Positions 55,396 through 64,000 of a stretch of 64,000 bases of DNA are shown here, in pieces. Source of the stretch: Streptomyces sp. Je 1-332 (GTDB lineage: Bacteria; Actinomycetota; Actinomycetes; Streptomycetales; Streptomycetaceae). Position 1 is the stretch's first letter. Each line of letters opens with the position of its first letter. Location of the stretch: the NCBI RefSeq assembly GCF_040730185.1, contig NZ_CP160402.1:4464001-4528000 (forward strand), given 5' to 3'. Below the pieces are notes generated by a model that did no database searches, was not told the origin of the DNA, and was given only the letters and a program-made list of their open reading frames with translations. A program made the translations under genes and the position numbers.

Positions 55396-57611
55396 TCAAT
55401 CGGTGACGTGGATGTACGTGTCCACCTCGATGTGGGCGGGCAGCTCGGCAGCCCCCCGTACCTGTTGCTCCGGTGCCCGCACGTAGGTCAAGGCGGGCAG
55501 CAGCGTCGGGAGGCAGGAGATGTCCACCGGGTCGTCGTCGGGCAGCAGAGGCAGCCGTAGATGCGTGAGGCGTGGCAGCAGCCTTCCTATGTGCGTCTTC
55601 GTTACATCCCAGTCGTCCGCCCGGTTCAGGAGCAGGTCCTTCACGCCGGGCAGGACAAGACCGGGGGGCGCGGAGGCGAGCGCCTCGGAGGGAAGAGTCA
55701 ACTGGGTGAGGCGGGGCAGGCGGACCAAGGCCTGCCAGTGCTCGGCGGAGCTGGGACCCATGCCTCTGCCGAAGACCACCCACTGCAGTCCCGGCCATCT
55801 GTCGAGGTGGTGCAGATCCTCCGGACGGTCCGCGCCGAGGAACCCGATGCTGCGCAGGGCAGCCCCTGCCGGGATCGACGACAGACGGTGCGGCTCGCCG
55901 ATCTCCCACAGACGCAGGTCCTCCAGGCCGAGCAGCGCGTCGTGCGCCTCGCCGGTGAGGCGGGCGGGGGAGATCCCCAGGGAGAGGTACGTGGGTGGGG
56001 CAGTGGCGAGCAGATGGGACGCGGCGGCCGGGGTGACGGTCTCGCGGATGTCCAGATGCCGTGGGCGAAGCCGCAGACGTTCGAGCTCGGCGGCCTGTTC
56101 GTCGCTGCGGAGGGTGAAGTGGACCTGCCCGTCGTCCAGATGGGCGATGACCTGCTCCGCGTAGGCACGGCAGTCGTAGCGGCCCCACGCCCACATGAGC
56201 TGGCTGCGGACGCCGAGACCGGAACGCCGGGCGAAGCGGGCCAGGAAGGGGATCGCGGCGTCCGACCGGACGTGCGTCGCGGCGGTCACCACGTGCTTGG
56301 CGTCCTTGTCGCTCAGGCCCTGCGGCCCGGGCAGCAGGTCGAGCACCATGGCTCCGACAGCGCCGAGCTCGCGGGCGTCCTGGCTGCTGTGGGGCGGGAT
56401 CAGTGCCTTCATGCGCTGCCCGACCGCTACCCGCACCTCGGGCGCCAGTTCCGCCGCGTGCTCCAAGCATGCCGCCGCCCGTCCAGCAGGATCAGCGCAC
56501 GGCCCGCGGTCAGTACCCGCGACTCCCAGCCCTTGGGCTGCGTCCCCGCCAGCGGGGAGCCGACCGCCGAGAGGAAGTCCGCCGGGGCCGGGAGACGCTC
56601 GCCGTGACGGGTGAGGCTGCGAAGGGGGAGTACATAGGGGATGCGGTCGTGGAGGTAGGTCATGCGGGCGTCGTGCACGGTGCGGCCCGCAGCACTCACC
56701 GCCAGCCACTGCACGAGGGTCGTCTTGCCCGAACCCGCTTCCCCTCGCAGGAGTACGCGGTCGTGGTCGGCCAGCGCCTGGTCGGCGGGGCAGGACGTCG
56801 GAGCCGACTCCTCGACCTGGCCCGCCCACCGCGCGTATGCCGGGTCCGTCTCTGCCAGGGCGCCGGCCACTTCCCGCGGCGAGAGCCGGAACCTCCCGGG
56901 CCGGTCTGTCGCCTCAAGCGACATGTACGCCGCATCCAAGGGCCACCGCGCCGGCGAGTTCGCCAGATCTATCCCGAAGATCGTCAGCTTCCCGTGCTTC
57001 TTCGCGACGTACGCGAGATACCGCTGCTCGAACGGCACGTCCTGCGCCCCGGGAAGGGGGTTGCGGGCGATCAACTCGTCGAGCCCGGCGATCAGCGCGG
57101 ACTGCCGGCGGCTCTGCTCCACCAGGGTGCGGGCCACGAAGGCCGAGCGTTGCGTGAAGAAGTTCAGGATGTGCAGGCACGTCGTGTCGAGCAGGCGCTC
57201 GTAGAAGTACGACGCGTCCGCCGACAGGTCACGGTCCGGGTTCCCGCTCGCCCGGCGCAGCCGCAGCGCGAGGGCGTCGTGGCCGAGCTCGACCGCCTGG
57301 ACGTCCGTGAGCGTGAGGTCACCCAGGGCGTGCAGGGTGCGCGTCAGGGCGTCGACCACGGCCTGCTCCTCGTCGGCGGGGACGGCCCGCTCGCCGGAGG
57401 CCCGTACCGCCTGGCGCACCAGCTCCCCGGCCAGCTTCGCCAGGTCCTTGTCGGTCAGCCTCCGCTTCTCACCCCGGAAGGAGACGAGCCCCGACAGCCG
57501 GACGGGGCGCTCCACCAGGCCCGCCCCGACCCCCTCCCGTACGAACAGTTTCTTGATCAGCGGGGCTATGACGCCGGAGGCGAGCCGGGCGCCCAGGGCC
57601 GTGGGATCCAT
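55396..57611 (-). pseudogene. Decayed NLR-like NACHT NTPase, internal deletion with frameshift
   Basis: Paralogue of the intact NACHT gene at 50.5-53.0 kb. The N-terminal helical domain and P-loop are intact from ATG 57611 (MDPTALGARL), with Walker A LLRGEAGSGKTTL (K296). Immediately after Walker B strand RALILLDG (D377) the frame changes near 56474-56480 and reads to a stop at 56427. In the other frame the sequence continues with AAACLEHAAEL, which aligns with residues 649 onward of the intact paralogue, to LRR-like repeats and a stop at 55396. About 310 residues (sensor, winged helix, HRTFQ motif) are missing. No other stop interrupts either part, so the lesion is recent, or an assembly error. 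Confidence 0.85.
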
Positions 57612-58100
57612 GCGCCGCAGCGTAGCCCCGGTCACATTTCGGAGGTTGTGGATCTCGGGGGCCGGTGACATGACGCACAGGCGATTTGTCCGGTACTAGA
57701 CGGAGTAGTGGTGGCGCCCGGTGGGGGTGTCGGGACCTTCGGCACGCAACCCCCGGGACCTTGGCCGCGTCGGGGGAGTCCACCCCCGGGACCCGTCGGC
57801 GCGGGCCCGAGATGCCCTGTCGAAGTGTGGTTAAACCTGTCTCGGGCCGTCGATTGCGGCAAGTGGTTGAAGGAGTAATTATCAGGATTTGTCGGTGTCA
57901 AGGGGGCGAAAGGTGGGCGGTTCGCTACGGCTTTAGGTAGTAGATGGGGTGTTTGAGCACCGGGCGGGGTGCGGGTTACCAAGGTGAGGCCCCGGCGGAA
58001 CGCAGCGAAGCGTGTGGCCGGGTCCCTATGTGTCCCACGTGCCTCGCAGCGACATGCGGCGGTGTCACGTACACGCTCCCCATCCCGGAGGTAATCCGCC
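57612..58100. other. 489-bp intergenic region with a long structured leader
   Basis: Between the decayed NACHT gene and the M23 gene. Near 57715-57800 are GC-rich direct repeats (CCCCCGGGACC occurs twice). Around 57850-57960 the sequence is unusually A+T-rich for this genome (AGGAGTAATTATCAGG, CTTTAGGTAGTAGATG), a likely promoter. A stem GCCCCGGC...GGCCGGG with inner ACGC/GCGT pairing lies at about 57985-58025. A leader RNA of over 100 nt is likely. The hallmark sequences of the ydaO/c-di-AMP riboswitch, known before other Streptomyces wall hydrolases, were sought and not seen. Confidence 0.45.
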
Positions 58101-58793
58101 TTGTCGAAGCGCGCCACGTCCCACCAGTCCGGCCTGTCCCTGCTCCGTGCGCGGACGGCCGTCATCACCGTCGCGGGCCTCGGGCTCGGAGCGTCGGCCG
58201 TTCTCGGTTCCGGCGTCGCATCCGCCGCGGACACCAAGAACAGCGCCCTGCCCGGCGTCTCCGCCAACTCGGTATCGGCCCAGGCCGACGCGCAGGCCAA
58301 GGCCGCGGCCAAGGCCAAGCAGGCCGCCACCAAGAAGGCCGCGCAGGCCAAGCAGGCCGCAGCCAAGAAGGCCGCGTCCTGGCAGGACCCGGTCGACAAG
58401 TACACGCTCTCCGCGTCCTTCGGGACCGGCGGCAACATGTGGTCCAGCAAGCACTCCGGCCAGGACTTCGCCGTGGCGATCGGCACCTCCGTCGAGGCCG
58501 TGCACAACGGCACCGTCGTCAAGGCCGGCGGCAACGGCGCCGGTGACGGTCCCGCGTACGGCAACGCCATCGTGATCAAGCACGACAACGGCACGTTCTC
58601 GCAGTACGCGCACCTGTCGAAGATCGACGTCCGCGTCGGCCAGAGTGTCGGCACCGGCCAGCACATCGCCGCGTCCGGCAACACGGGTAACTCCAGCGGC
58701 CCGCACCTGCACTTCGAGGTCCGCACGACCCCGAACTACGGCTCGGCGGTCGACCCGGTCGCGTTCCTGCGCTCCAACGGCGTCACCGTCTGA
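58101..58793 (+). CDS. Secreted M23-family peptidoglycan endopeptidase
   Basis: A 230-residue exported protein. The signal peptide spans about residues 1-43 (TAVITVAGLGLGASAVLG...ASA). A Lys/Ala/Gln-repeat linker (about 60-95) follows, then an M23 domain with zinc ligands in KHSGQDFAV (HxxxD), and PHLHFEV (HxH), and NGTFSQYAHLSKIDVRVGQ. It would cut peptidoglycan cross-links, possibly acting with SigE/Cse envelope control nearby. The start is TTG 58101 with GGAGG at 8 bp; no better in-frame start exists. Confidence 0.92.
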   Translation: MSKRATSHQSGLSLLRARTAVITVAGLGLGASAVLGSGVASAADTKNSALPGVSANSVSAQADAQAKAAAKAKQAATKKAAQAKQAAAKKAASWQDPVDKYTLSASFGTGGNMWSSKHSGQDFAVAIGTSVEAVHNGTVVKAGGNGAGDGPAYGNAIVIKHDNGTFSQYAHLSKIDVRVGQSVGTGQHIAASGNTGNSSGPHLHFEVRTTPNYGSAVDPVAFLRSNGVTV

Positions 58794-58804
58794 GCAGCGC
58801 GTGA

Positions 58805-59380
58805 CTAGGCGCCTTCGTGCGCCTGGGTCACCAGATCGATGGCGACCTCGAGGATGGCCTTGCGCTTCTCCTCGGGGTCGCCTTCGGCGTCCTTGAGCAC
58901 GAACATCCCGCCGTGCATCGTGAACAGCGCGCTGAAGCAGCGCACCTGGGTCGTCATCGGCGTACCCGGATCCCTGAGGATGTCGAGCAGGCCGATCATG
59001 CGGTCCTTGAAGGTCTCGCCCGTCTTCAGGTCCCGCATCGTCGCCTGGTTCTCCTGCATGAAGCGGAAGAGCGGCGCCGCGTCCTTGAGGATCTCGCTGT
59101 AGCGGGTCAGGATCTCCCGCTTCGTCTCCAGCGTGCGCGGCTGCTCCTTGCCCCACTCCATCAGCTCGTCGATGGGCCGGGTCATGTCCTCGAAGATGCT
59201 GGTGAGGATGTCTTCCTTGGTCTTGAAGTGGTAGTACAGGGCCGCCTTCGTGACGTCCAGGCGCTCCGCGATCTCGCGCAGTGACGTCTTCTCGTAACCC
59301 TGCTCGGCGAAGAGTTCGAGGGCCACGTCCTGGATGCGCTGGCGGGTGTCCCCGCGGCGCTGCTGCTTACCCGTGACCAT
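58805..59380 (-). CDS. TetR family transcriptional repressor
   Basis: A 191-residue repressor with a TetR helix-turn-helix: TRQRIQDVALELFAEQGYEKTSLREIAERLDVTKAALYYHFKTKEDIL in consecutive segments, and a helical ligand domain. It is divergent from an MFS drug exporter, and two similar inverted repeats occupy the intergenic region, the standard design of ligand-induced efflux. Confidence 0.94.
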   Translation of the reverse strand: MVTGKQQRRGDTRQRIQDVALELFAEQGYEKTSLREIAERLDVTKAALYYHFKTKEDILTSIFEDMTRPIDELMEWGKEQPRTLETKREILTRYSEILKDAAPLFRFMQENQATMRDLKTGETFKDRMIGLLDILRDPGTPMTTQVRCFSALFTMHGGMFVLKDAEGDPEEKRKAILEVAIDLVTQAHEGA

Positions 59381-59434
59381 CTTCTTGCTCCTCGGCTCCC
59401 TCTCGGCTCGAATCCTTGGATCCGATTTTACTTA

Positions 59435-59454
59435 CTTGACGCCCGGCTAGTTAG
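59435..59454. promoter_or_regulatory. TetR operator, secondary (imperfect)
   Basis: CTTGACGCCCGGCTAGTTAG matches the primary operator at 59482-59501 in 15 of 20 positions and lies closer to the tetR start. Probable autoregulatory site. Confidence 0.55.
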
Positions 59455-59481
59455 GGGTCTAGTTTCCCTCAGTGTAGTCAG

Positions 59482-59501
59482 CTTGCCGGTCGGCAAGTAA
59501 G
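59482..59501. promoter_or_regulatory. TetR operator, primary
   Basis: CTTGCCG-GT-CGGCAAG is a perfect inverted repeat (59482-59497) followed by TAAG. It lies 38 bp before the MFS start codon, fitting repression of the exporter. Confidence 0.7.
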
Positions 59502-59539
59502 CAGTGGTACGCAGTCGGGGAATCTGGGGAGTGGGGAAC

Positions 59540-61189
59540 ATGGCGAACACCAAGGACAGGCCGGGGGAGAAGGCGAAGGAAGCGCCACAGCCGCGCAGCG
59601 TGCGCGTCGTGATGATGGCGCTGATGGTCACCATCCTGCTCGCGATGCTGGACAACATGATCGTCAGCCCCGCGATGCCGACGATCGTCGGCGACCTCGG
59701 CGGCATGGAGCACCTGTCGTGGGTCGTCACGGCGTACATGCTCGCGACCGCGGCCTCGACCCCCATCTGGGGCAAGCTCGGCGACATGTACGGGCGCAAG
59801 GGCGTCTTCCTCACCTCCATAGTGATCTTCCTGCTCGGTTCCGTGCTCAGCGGAATGGCGCAGGACATGGGCCAGCTGATCGGCTTCCGTGCCGTGCAGG
59901 GGCTCGGCGCGGGCGGTCTGATGGTCGGCGTCATGGCGATCATCGGTGAGCTCGTTACGCCGCGGGAGCGCGGCAAGTACATGGGCATGATGACCGGCGT
60001 CATGGCCGTCGCCATGATCGGCGGACCGCTCGTCGGCGGCACCATCACCGACCACCTCGGCTGGCGCTGGGCCTTCTACATCAACCTCCCGCTCGGCGCG
60101 ATCGCGCTCGCCATGGTCACCGCCGTGCTGCACCTGCCGAAGAAGAAGGCGAAGGGGCGCATCGACTACCTCGGTGCGGCGCTCCTGACCGTGGGCATCA
60201 GCGCGCTCGTGCTCGTCACCACATGGGGCGGCACGGAGTACGCCTGGACCTCCACCGTGATCATGGAGCTCATCGCGATCGGCGTGGTCGCGCTCATCAG
60301 CTTCGTCATCGTGCAGAAGAAGGCCGCCGAGCCGATCCTGCCGCTGCACATCTTCCGCAGCCTCAACTTCACGCTCATGTCGGTGATCGGCTTCATCACC
60401 GGCTTCGTGATGTTCGGCGCGATTCTGTTCCTGCCGCTGTACCAGCAGGCCGTGCAGGGGGCCTCGGCCACCAACTCCGGACTGCTGCTGCTTCCGATGC
60501 TGCTCTCGATGATGGTCGTCTCGTTCTTCTCGGGGCGGTTCACCACCTCCACCGGCAAGTACAAGATCTTCCCGATCGCCGGCACCATCCTGATGGTCCT
60601 CGGCCTCTTCCTGCTGGCGCAGATGGACACCGACACCACGCGGTTCACGTCGGGCCTCTACATGGCGGTGCTCGGCGCGGGCATGGGCTGCCTGATGCAG
60701 ATCACCATGCTGGTCGCCCAGAACAGCGTCGAGATGAAGGACATGGGCGTCGCGTCGTCCTCGGCCACGCTCTTCCGTACGCTCGGCTCCTCGTTCGGCG
60801 TCGCGATCATGGGCGCGCTGTTCAACAGCCGGGTCGAGGACACGATGGCCTCGCGGGCCGGGGAGCTCGGCGGCAAGGTCACCGAGCAGTCGGCGCAGCT
60901 GGACGCGGACAGCCTGCGGCAGTTGGCGGCTCCGGTGCGGGACGCGTATCAGCACGCGGTGTCGGCCGGTACGCACTCGGCGTTCCTGCTGGGCGCGGTC
61001 ATCGGCGTGGCCGCGCTCGTCGCTGCGGTGTTCGTGAAGGAGGTTCCCCTGCGGGGGGCCGGGCCGAAGGACGCCGGGCCCAAGGACTCCGGGGACTCCG
61101 GGAGCGCCGAAGCCAAGAAGCCGGCCGAGGACGCGGCTGGGGACGCCGCTGCGGCGGGACCGCGGGCGACGGTTGCAGAGGCCGTCTGA
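59540..61189 (+). CDS. MFS drug-efflux transporter, DHA2/EmrB type
   Basis: A 549-residue membrane protein with about 14 helices. DHA2 motifs are DNMIVSPAMPTIVGDL near the start, WGKLGDMYGRKGVF (motif A), GAGGLMVGVMAIIGELV and GWRWAFYINLPLG. It should export drugs in exchange for protons and is controlled by the divergent TetR protein. The C-terminal 45 residues are a low-complexity Ala/Gly/Pro tail. The ATG at 59540 follows GTGGGGA. A strong hairpin ends the gene. Confidence 0.94.
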   Translation: MANTKDRPGEKAKEAPQPRSVRVVMMALMVTILLAMLDNMIVSPAMPTIVGDLGGMEHLSWVVTAYMLATAASTPIWGKLGDMYGRKGVFLTSIVIFLLGSVLSGMAQDMGQLIGFRAVQGLGAGGLMVGVMAIIGELVTPRERGKYMGMMTGVMAVAMIGGPLVGGTITDHLGWRWAFYINLPLGAIALAMVTAVLHLPKKKAKGRIDYLGAALLTVGISALVLVTTWGGTEYAWTSTVIMELIAIGVVALISFVIVQKKAAEPILPLHIFRSLNFTLMSVIGFITGFVMFGAILFLPLYQQAVQGASATNSGLLLLPMLLSMMVVSFFSGRFTTSTGKYKIFPIAGTILMVLGLFLLAQMDTDTTRFTSGLYMAVLGAGMGCLMQITMLVAQNSVEMKDMGVASSSATLFRTLGSSFGVAIMGALFNSRVEDTMASRAGELGGKVTEQSAQLDADSLRQLAAPVRDAYQHAVSAGTHSAFLLGAVIGVAALVAAVFVKEVPLRGAGPKDAGPKDSGDSGSAEAKKPAEDAAGDAAAAGPRATVAEAV

Positions 61190-61214
61190 CCTGCGGTTCG
61201 GCTCCCTCGGCTGA

Positions 61215-61250
61215 AACGGGCCCCGGCACCTTCTGGTGCCGGGGCCCGTT
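61215..61250. terminator. Bidirectional terminator between MFS and cseC
   Basis: A perfect 16-bp GC stem (61215-61230 with 61235-61250) and a TTCT loop lie between convergent genes. Confidence 0.9.
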
Positions 61251-61344
61251 GCTGTGCGTGCTGCCCTGCTCTCTCGGTGCCCTGCGGCTTCGGCGTTGTG
61301 CCCACCCGTTCCGCCCTGCGGAACGCCTGCCCACAACGGGGCGG

Positions 61345-62703
61345 TTACTTGTACTTGTCCGGCAGCTGCAAGATCGGGAAGCTGCCCGTGTTCGTCGGGG
61401 CGTGTTCCGGGAGCCAGAGGACTGCCACCGCGCCCTCCGCCGGGTCCTCCGGGCCCGCCCCCGCGGGAGTCACGTTGCGGAAGGTGAGCCTCGCGCCGAG
61501 CACCCGCGCCTGCCCCGCGGCGATCGTCAGGCCCAGGCCGTGGCCGACGCCCGCGCGGTCCGTGCTGCCGGTGCGGAAGCGGCTCGGCCCCTCGTCAAGG
61601 AGCCCCGCGGGGAACCCGGGGCCGTGGTCGCGGACCCGCACCACGCGGCCCTCGACGCTGACCTCGACCGGCGGCTTCCCGTGCTTGGCCGCGTTGGCGA
61701 GGAGGTTGCCCAGGATGCGCTCGAGGCGGCGCGGATCGGTGGTCACCTCCGACTCGTGCACCACCGTCACGCGCACGTCCGAGTCGAGCACCGCGATCCG
61801 CCGCGTCACGAACTCGCCGAGCATCAGGTCCTGCAACTCGGCCCGCTCGGCCGCGCTGTCCAGACGGGCCACTTCCAGTACGTCCTCGACGAGCGTGCGC
61901 ATCGCCTGCGCCCGGTCCCTGACCAGCTCGGTCGGCCGGCCGGGGGGAAGCAGTTCGGCGGCCGTGAGCAGGCCGGTCACCGGCGTACGCAGCTCGTGCG
62001 CGATGTCCGCCGTCACCCGCCGCTCGGCCTCGAGGCGCTGCTTGAGCGCGTCAGCCATCGCGTCCACCGACCGCGCGAGGTCATCGGTCTCATCGCGTAC
62101 GACGCCGCCGATGGCATCCCGTACGCTCACGTCCGTCTGCCCCTGTGCCACCTCCTGCGCCGCCGTCGCCGCCTTGCGCAGGCGCCGCGAGAGCTGGCCG
62201 CCGATGAGTACGCCGAGCGCGCAGCCGCCGAAGACCACGGAGATGGAGCCGATGACCAGGGCCTGGTCGAGGTCCTTCATGACGGTGGCGCTGCGGTCGG
62301 TGAACCGGGTGTGCAGCGACAGGATGTGGCCGTCGCTCAGCGGGACCGCCGCCCAGATGTCCGGCACACCGCCCTCGTGGTCCTCCACGTAGGTCGCGCG
62401 GCGCCCGGTGAGCACCTTCGCCAGGAGGTCCTTGGGCATCTCCGGGTCGTCGATCTTCATGCCGAACTGGCCCGTGCGCCCGGACGTCTCGTAGATCCGC
62501 TGGGCGTACAGGATCCGCTCGTCCTGCACGTCGCGCGCGTTGTCGAGCATCGAGACGCGCGCCGCGTTGTGCACGACCAGACTCAGCGCCACCGCGACGA
62601 GCGCGCCGACCAGCGCGATCGCCGCGCTGATCTTCCAGCGCACGCCGGTGCGCAGGCCGGAGGCCAGCTTCGCGCGCAGCGAGGCCATGGTCCCCCTGCT
62701 CAT
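61345..62703 (-). CDS. cseC: CseC sensor histidine kinase
   Basis: A 452-residue membrane kinase of the cell-envelope stress system. Two membrane helices (about 27-45 and 150-172) enclose an extracytoplasmic sensor of about 100 residues. A HAMP domain follows, then the H-box DIAHELRTPV with H236, and ATP-binding motifs (LGNLLANAAKH, VRDHGPGFP, GHGLGLTIAAGQARVLGA). In S. coelicolor CseC senses cell-wall damage and activates CseB. The start is ATG 62703 or 62688. Gene order and CseB and CseA neighbours make the assignment firm. Confidence 0.93.
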   Translation of the reverse strand: MSRGTMASLRAKLASGLRTGVRWKISAAIALVGALVAVALSLVVHNAARVSMLDNARDVQDERILYAQRIYETSGRTGQFGMKIDDPEMPKDLLAKVLTGRRATYVEDHEGGVPDIWAAVPLSDGHILSLHTRFTDRSATVMKDLDQALVIGSISVVFGGCALGVLIGGQLSRRLRKAATAAQEVAQGQTDVSVRDAIGGVVRDETDDLARSVDAMADALKQRLEAERRVTADIAHELRTPVTGLLTAAELLPPGRPTELVRDRAQAMRTLVEDVLEVARLDSAAERAELQDLMLGEFVTRRIAVLDSDVRVTVVHESEVTTDPRRLERILGNLLANAAKHGKPPVEVSVEGRVVRVRDHGPGFPAGLLDEGPSRFRTGSTDRAGVGHGLGLTIAAGQARVLGARLTFRNVTPAGAGPEDPAEGAVAVLWLPEHAPTNTGSFPILQLPDKYK

Positions 62704-62768
62704 ATGTGTCCCCCGAGACGCGCCGGACCGTTCGTTGCTTCAGCCGGTGTTTCAGCCATGCCGTGGGC

Positions 62769-63482
62769 TCACGCCTTGAGCTTGTAGCCGAAGCCGCGGA
62801 CCGTCTCGATCCGGTCCTGGCCGACCTTCGTGCGCAGCCGCTGCACGTGGACGTCGACGACGCGGGTGTCACCGCCCCAGCCGTAGTCCCACACGCGCTC
62901 CAGGAGCTTGTCGCGGGAGAGGACCGTGCCGGGCGCGGAGGAGAACTCGAGGAGCAGGCGCATCTCGGTCGGGGTCAGGGCCACCGGGGCGCCGTCCTTG
63001 CGGACCTCCATGCCCTCCGTGTCGATCTCCAGGTCGCCGAAGTGCAGCACACCGCCGTCCGGCGAACCGCCGTCGGCGGAGGCGGGCGCCCCCGACTCGG
63101 GGCCGCTCGCGTGCCCGAAGCGGCGAAGGACGGCGCGGATCCTGGCCACCAGGACGGCGCCGTCGAAGGGCTTGGTCACGTAGTCGTCGGCCCCGGCCTC
63201 CAGGCCGAGCACGACGTCGATGGAGTCGGCACGCGCCGAGAGCATGATCACCGGTACCGTCGACTCGTCGCGGATGCGGCGGCACAGCGAGACGCCGTCC
63301 AGGCCCGGCACCATCACGTCGAGCAGCGCGATGTCGGGGCGGTCGGCGCGGAAGGCCTCAAGGCCCTGCAGACCGTCGGGCATCGCGGTGACGACGAAGC
63401 CGTCCCGTTCGAGCGCGAGCTGTGTCGCCTCGCGGATGACGTCGTCGTCCTCGACGAACAGGACATGGGTGTGCTCTGCCAT
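62769..63482 (-). CDS. cseB: CseB response regulator
   Basis: A 237-residue OmpR-family regulator. The receiver domain has FVEDDDVIREATQLALERDG, phospho-acceptor D55 (IALLDVMVPG) and TKPFD; the linker is Gly/Ser/Pro-rich; the winged helix ends RVVDVHVQRLRTKVGQDRIETVRGFGYKLKA. CseB activates the sigE promoter in response to wall antibiotics. It lies 65 bp before cseC and 9 bp after cseA. Confidence 0.95.
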   Translation of the reverse strand: MAEHTHVLFVEDDDVIREATQLALERDGFVVTAMPDGLQGLEAFRADRPDIALLDVMVPGLDGVSLCRRIRDESTVPVIMLSARADSIDVVLGLEAGADDYVTKPFDGAVLVARIRAVLRRFGHASGPESGAPASADGGSPDGGVLHFGDLEIDTEGMEVRKDGAPVALTPTEMRLLLEFSSAPGTVLSRDKLLERVWDYGWGGDTRVVDVHVQRLRTKVGQDRIETVRGFGYKLKA

Positions 63483-63491
63483 CGGGTGCTC

Positions 63492-64000
63492 TCAGTTCTC
63501 CGTCGGAGCGGGTGCGTCGCCGCCGGCCGCGCTGCTGTAGTGACTGCGGGTGCGGTCCGTCTCGGTGAAGTGGTTCGAGGACCAGCGGTACGTGATGACT
63601 TCCTCGCCGGACGGATACGACACCGGGTCACCCTTCTCGTACACCTGCTTGGTCACGACGAGATCGCCCCGGTCGATCTCCGCGTAGACGGGCGGCTCCT
63701 CGTCCTGGAAGACATTCTCGTACTTCTTGCCTTCGGCGCGATACACGTAACTGCTGGTGCCGACCGCATCGCTGCAGGTCATGATGTTCACCACGACATC
63801 GGAACCGGCTCCTCCGGTCAGGTTGCCGTAACTGACGTCCACGGGGTAGTCGTCGCCGACGCAGGGCTTCAGGTCGCGCTTGACCGTCCGGCTCACCTTC
63901 GGGTCGTCCTTGACGAGCTGCACGGCCTCACCGGTGGAGGGCGGCGGGGGCGCGGACGTCGTCGACGGCGTCGGGGACGGCGAGGGCGTCATCACCGTCT
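63492..64000 (-). CDS. cseA: CseA lipoprotein, partial (N-terminus beyond window)
   Basis: The C-terminal 169 codons run to the window edge; the lipobox and signal peptide are outside. Visible parts are a Ser/Thr/Pro linker, AVQLVKDDPKVSRTVKRDL, YPVDVSYGNLTGGAGSDVVVN, a CSDAVGTSSYVYRAEGKKY segment and PPVYAEIDRGDLVVTKQVYE. CseA is a surface lipoprotein that dampens the SigE response. sigE is expected directly beyond the right edge. Confidence 0.93.
   Translation of the reverse strand, partial: TVMTPSPSPTPSTTSAPPPPSTGEAVQLVKDDPKVSRTVKRDLKPCVGDDYPVDVSYGNLTGGAGSDVVVNIMTCSDAVGTSSYVYRAEGKKYENVFQDEEPPVYAEIDRGDLVVTKQVYEKGDPVSYPSGEEVITYRWSSNHFTETDRTRSHYSSAAGGDAPAPTEN

Noticed and set aside
57800..58100. 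ydaO/c-di-AMP riboswitch before the M23 gene
   Set aside because: Expected for this gene type, but the conserved sequence blocks of that riboswitch could not be found in the leader.
57632..58726. Long open frame on the reverse strand through the M23 gene and its leader
   Set aside because: It is antisense to a clear signal peptide plus M23 domain, its translation has no domain pattern and its composition is that of a shadow frame in GC-rich DNA.

Overview
The window is chromosomal DNA from a high-G+C actinobacterium, almost certainly a Streptomyces. The sequence is visibly very G+C-rich, codon third positions are nearly all G or C, GTG starts are common, and many neighbouring genes overlap by GTGA or ATGA. 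Diagnostic genes include a TipA-type MerR regulator with the characteristic tipA promoter, Lsr2, ClpC with ClgR-type boxes, and the CseA-CseB-CseC envelope stress genes. From memory, the order ppa-dacB-metalloprotease-tilS-hpt-ftsH-folE ... panC-nadB-nadC-coaX ... lsr2-clpC ... cseCBA matches the conserved core of Streptomyces chromosomes. No alignment was run.

Left part (1-8.4 kb): a VOC protein cut by the window edge lies divergent to a PadR repressor, which precedes a DrrAB-like ABC exporter with three PadR-type inverted repeats around it. Then come glutamate decarboxylase, tipA, a YbjQ protein, a DedA membrane protein and a ThrE-type exporter. From 8.5 to 24 kb lies housekeeping: pyrophosphatase, a D-Ala-D-Ala carboxypeptidase, a zinc metalloprotease, tRNA lysidine synthase, hypoxanthine phosphoribosyltransferase, FtsH, and folate synthesis genes (folE forward; folP-NTF2-folB-folK-DUF3180 reverse). 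A solitary intein-like Hint/LAGLIDADG gene sits between the two folate units. A lysyl-phosphatidylglycerol synthase-like protein and a secreted esterase follow.

Middle part (24-47 kb): an osmoprotectant ABC system, paired PH-domain membrane proteins, a solitary NuoD paralogue facing a MidA/NDUFAF7-type methyltransferase, a NarL-type two-component system, an ArsR regulator facing a perfect 23-bp palindrome, a threonine aldolase-like enzyme, and the tightly coupled DUF2520-panC-nadB-nadC-coaX operon that joins CoA and NAD synthesis. Small surface and membrane proteins, a BlaI-type repressor, an N-acetylglutamate synthase-like GNAT protein and Lsr2 follow.

Right part (47-64 kb): clpC with two ClgR boxes, then a 7-kb segment bracketed by two NLR-like NACHT ATPases of the type implicated in phage defence. 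One is intact; the other has lost about 310 internal residues and its frame. An M23 endopeptidase with a long structured leader, a TetR-MFS drug-efflux pair with two operators, and cseC-cseB-cseA (cut at the right edge) finish the window. The most unusual items are the solitary Hint/homing-endonuclease gene, the NuoD2-methyltransferase pair with an altered quinone site, and the NACHT pair. No tRNA, rRNA, CRISPR array, insertion sequence or prophage was recognised.
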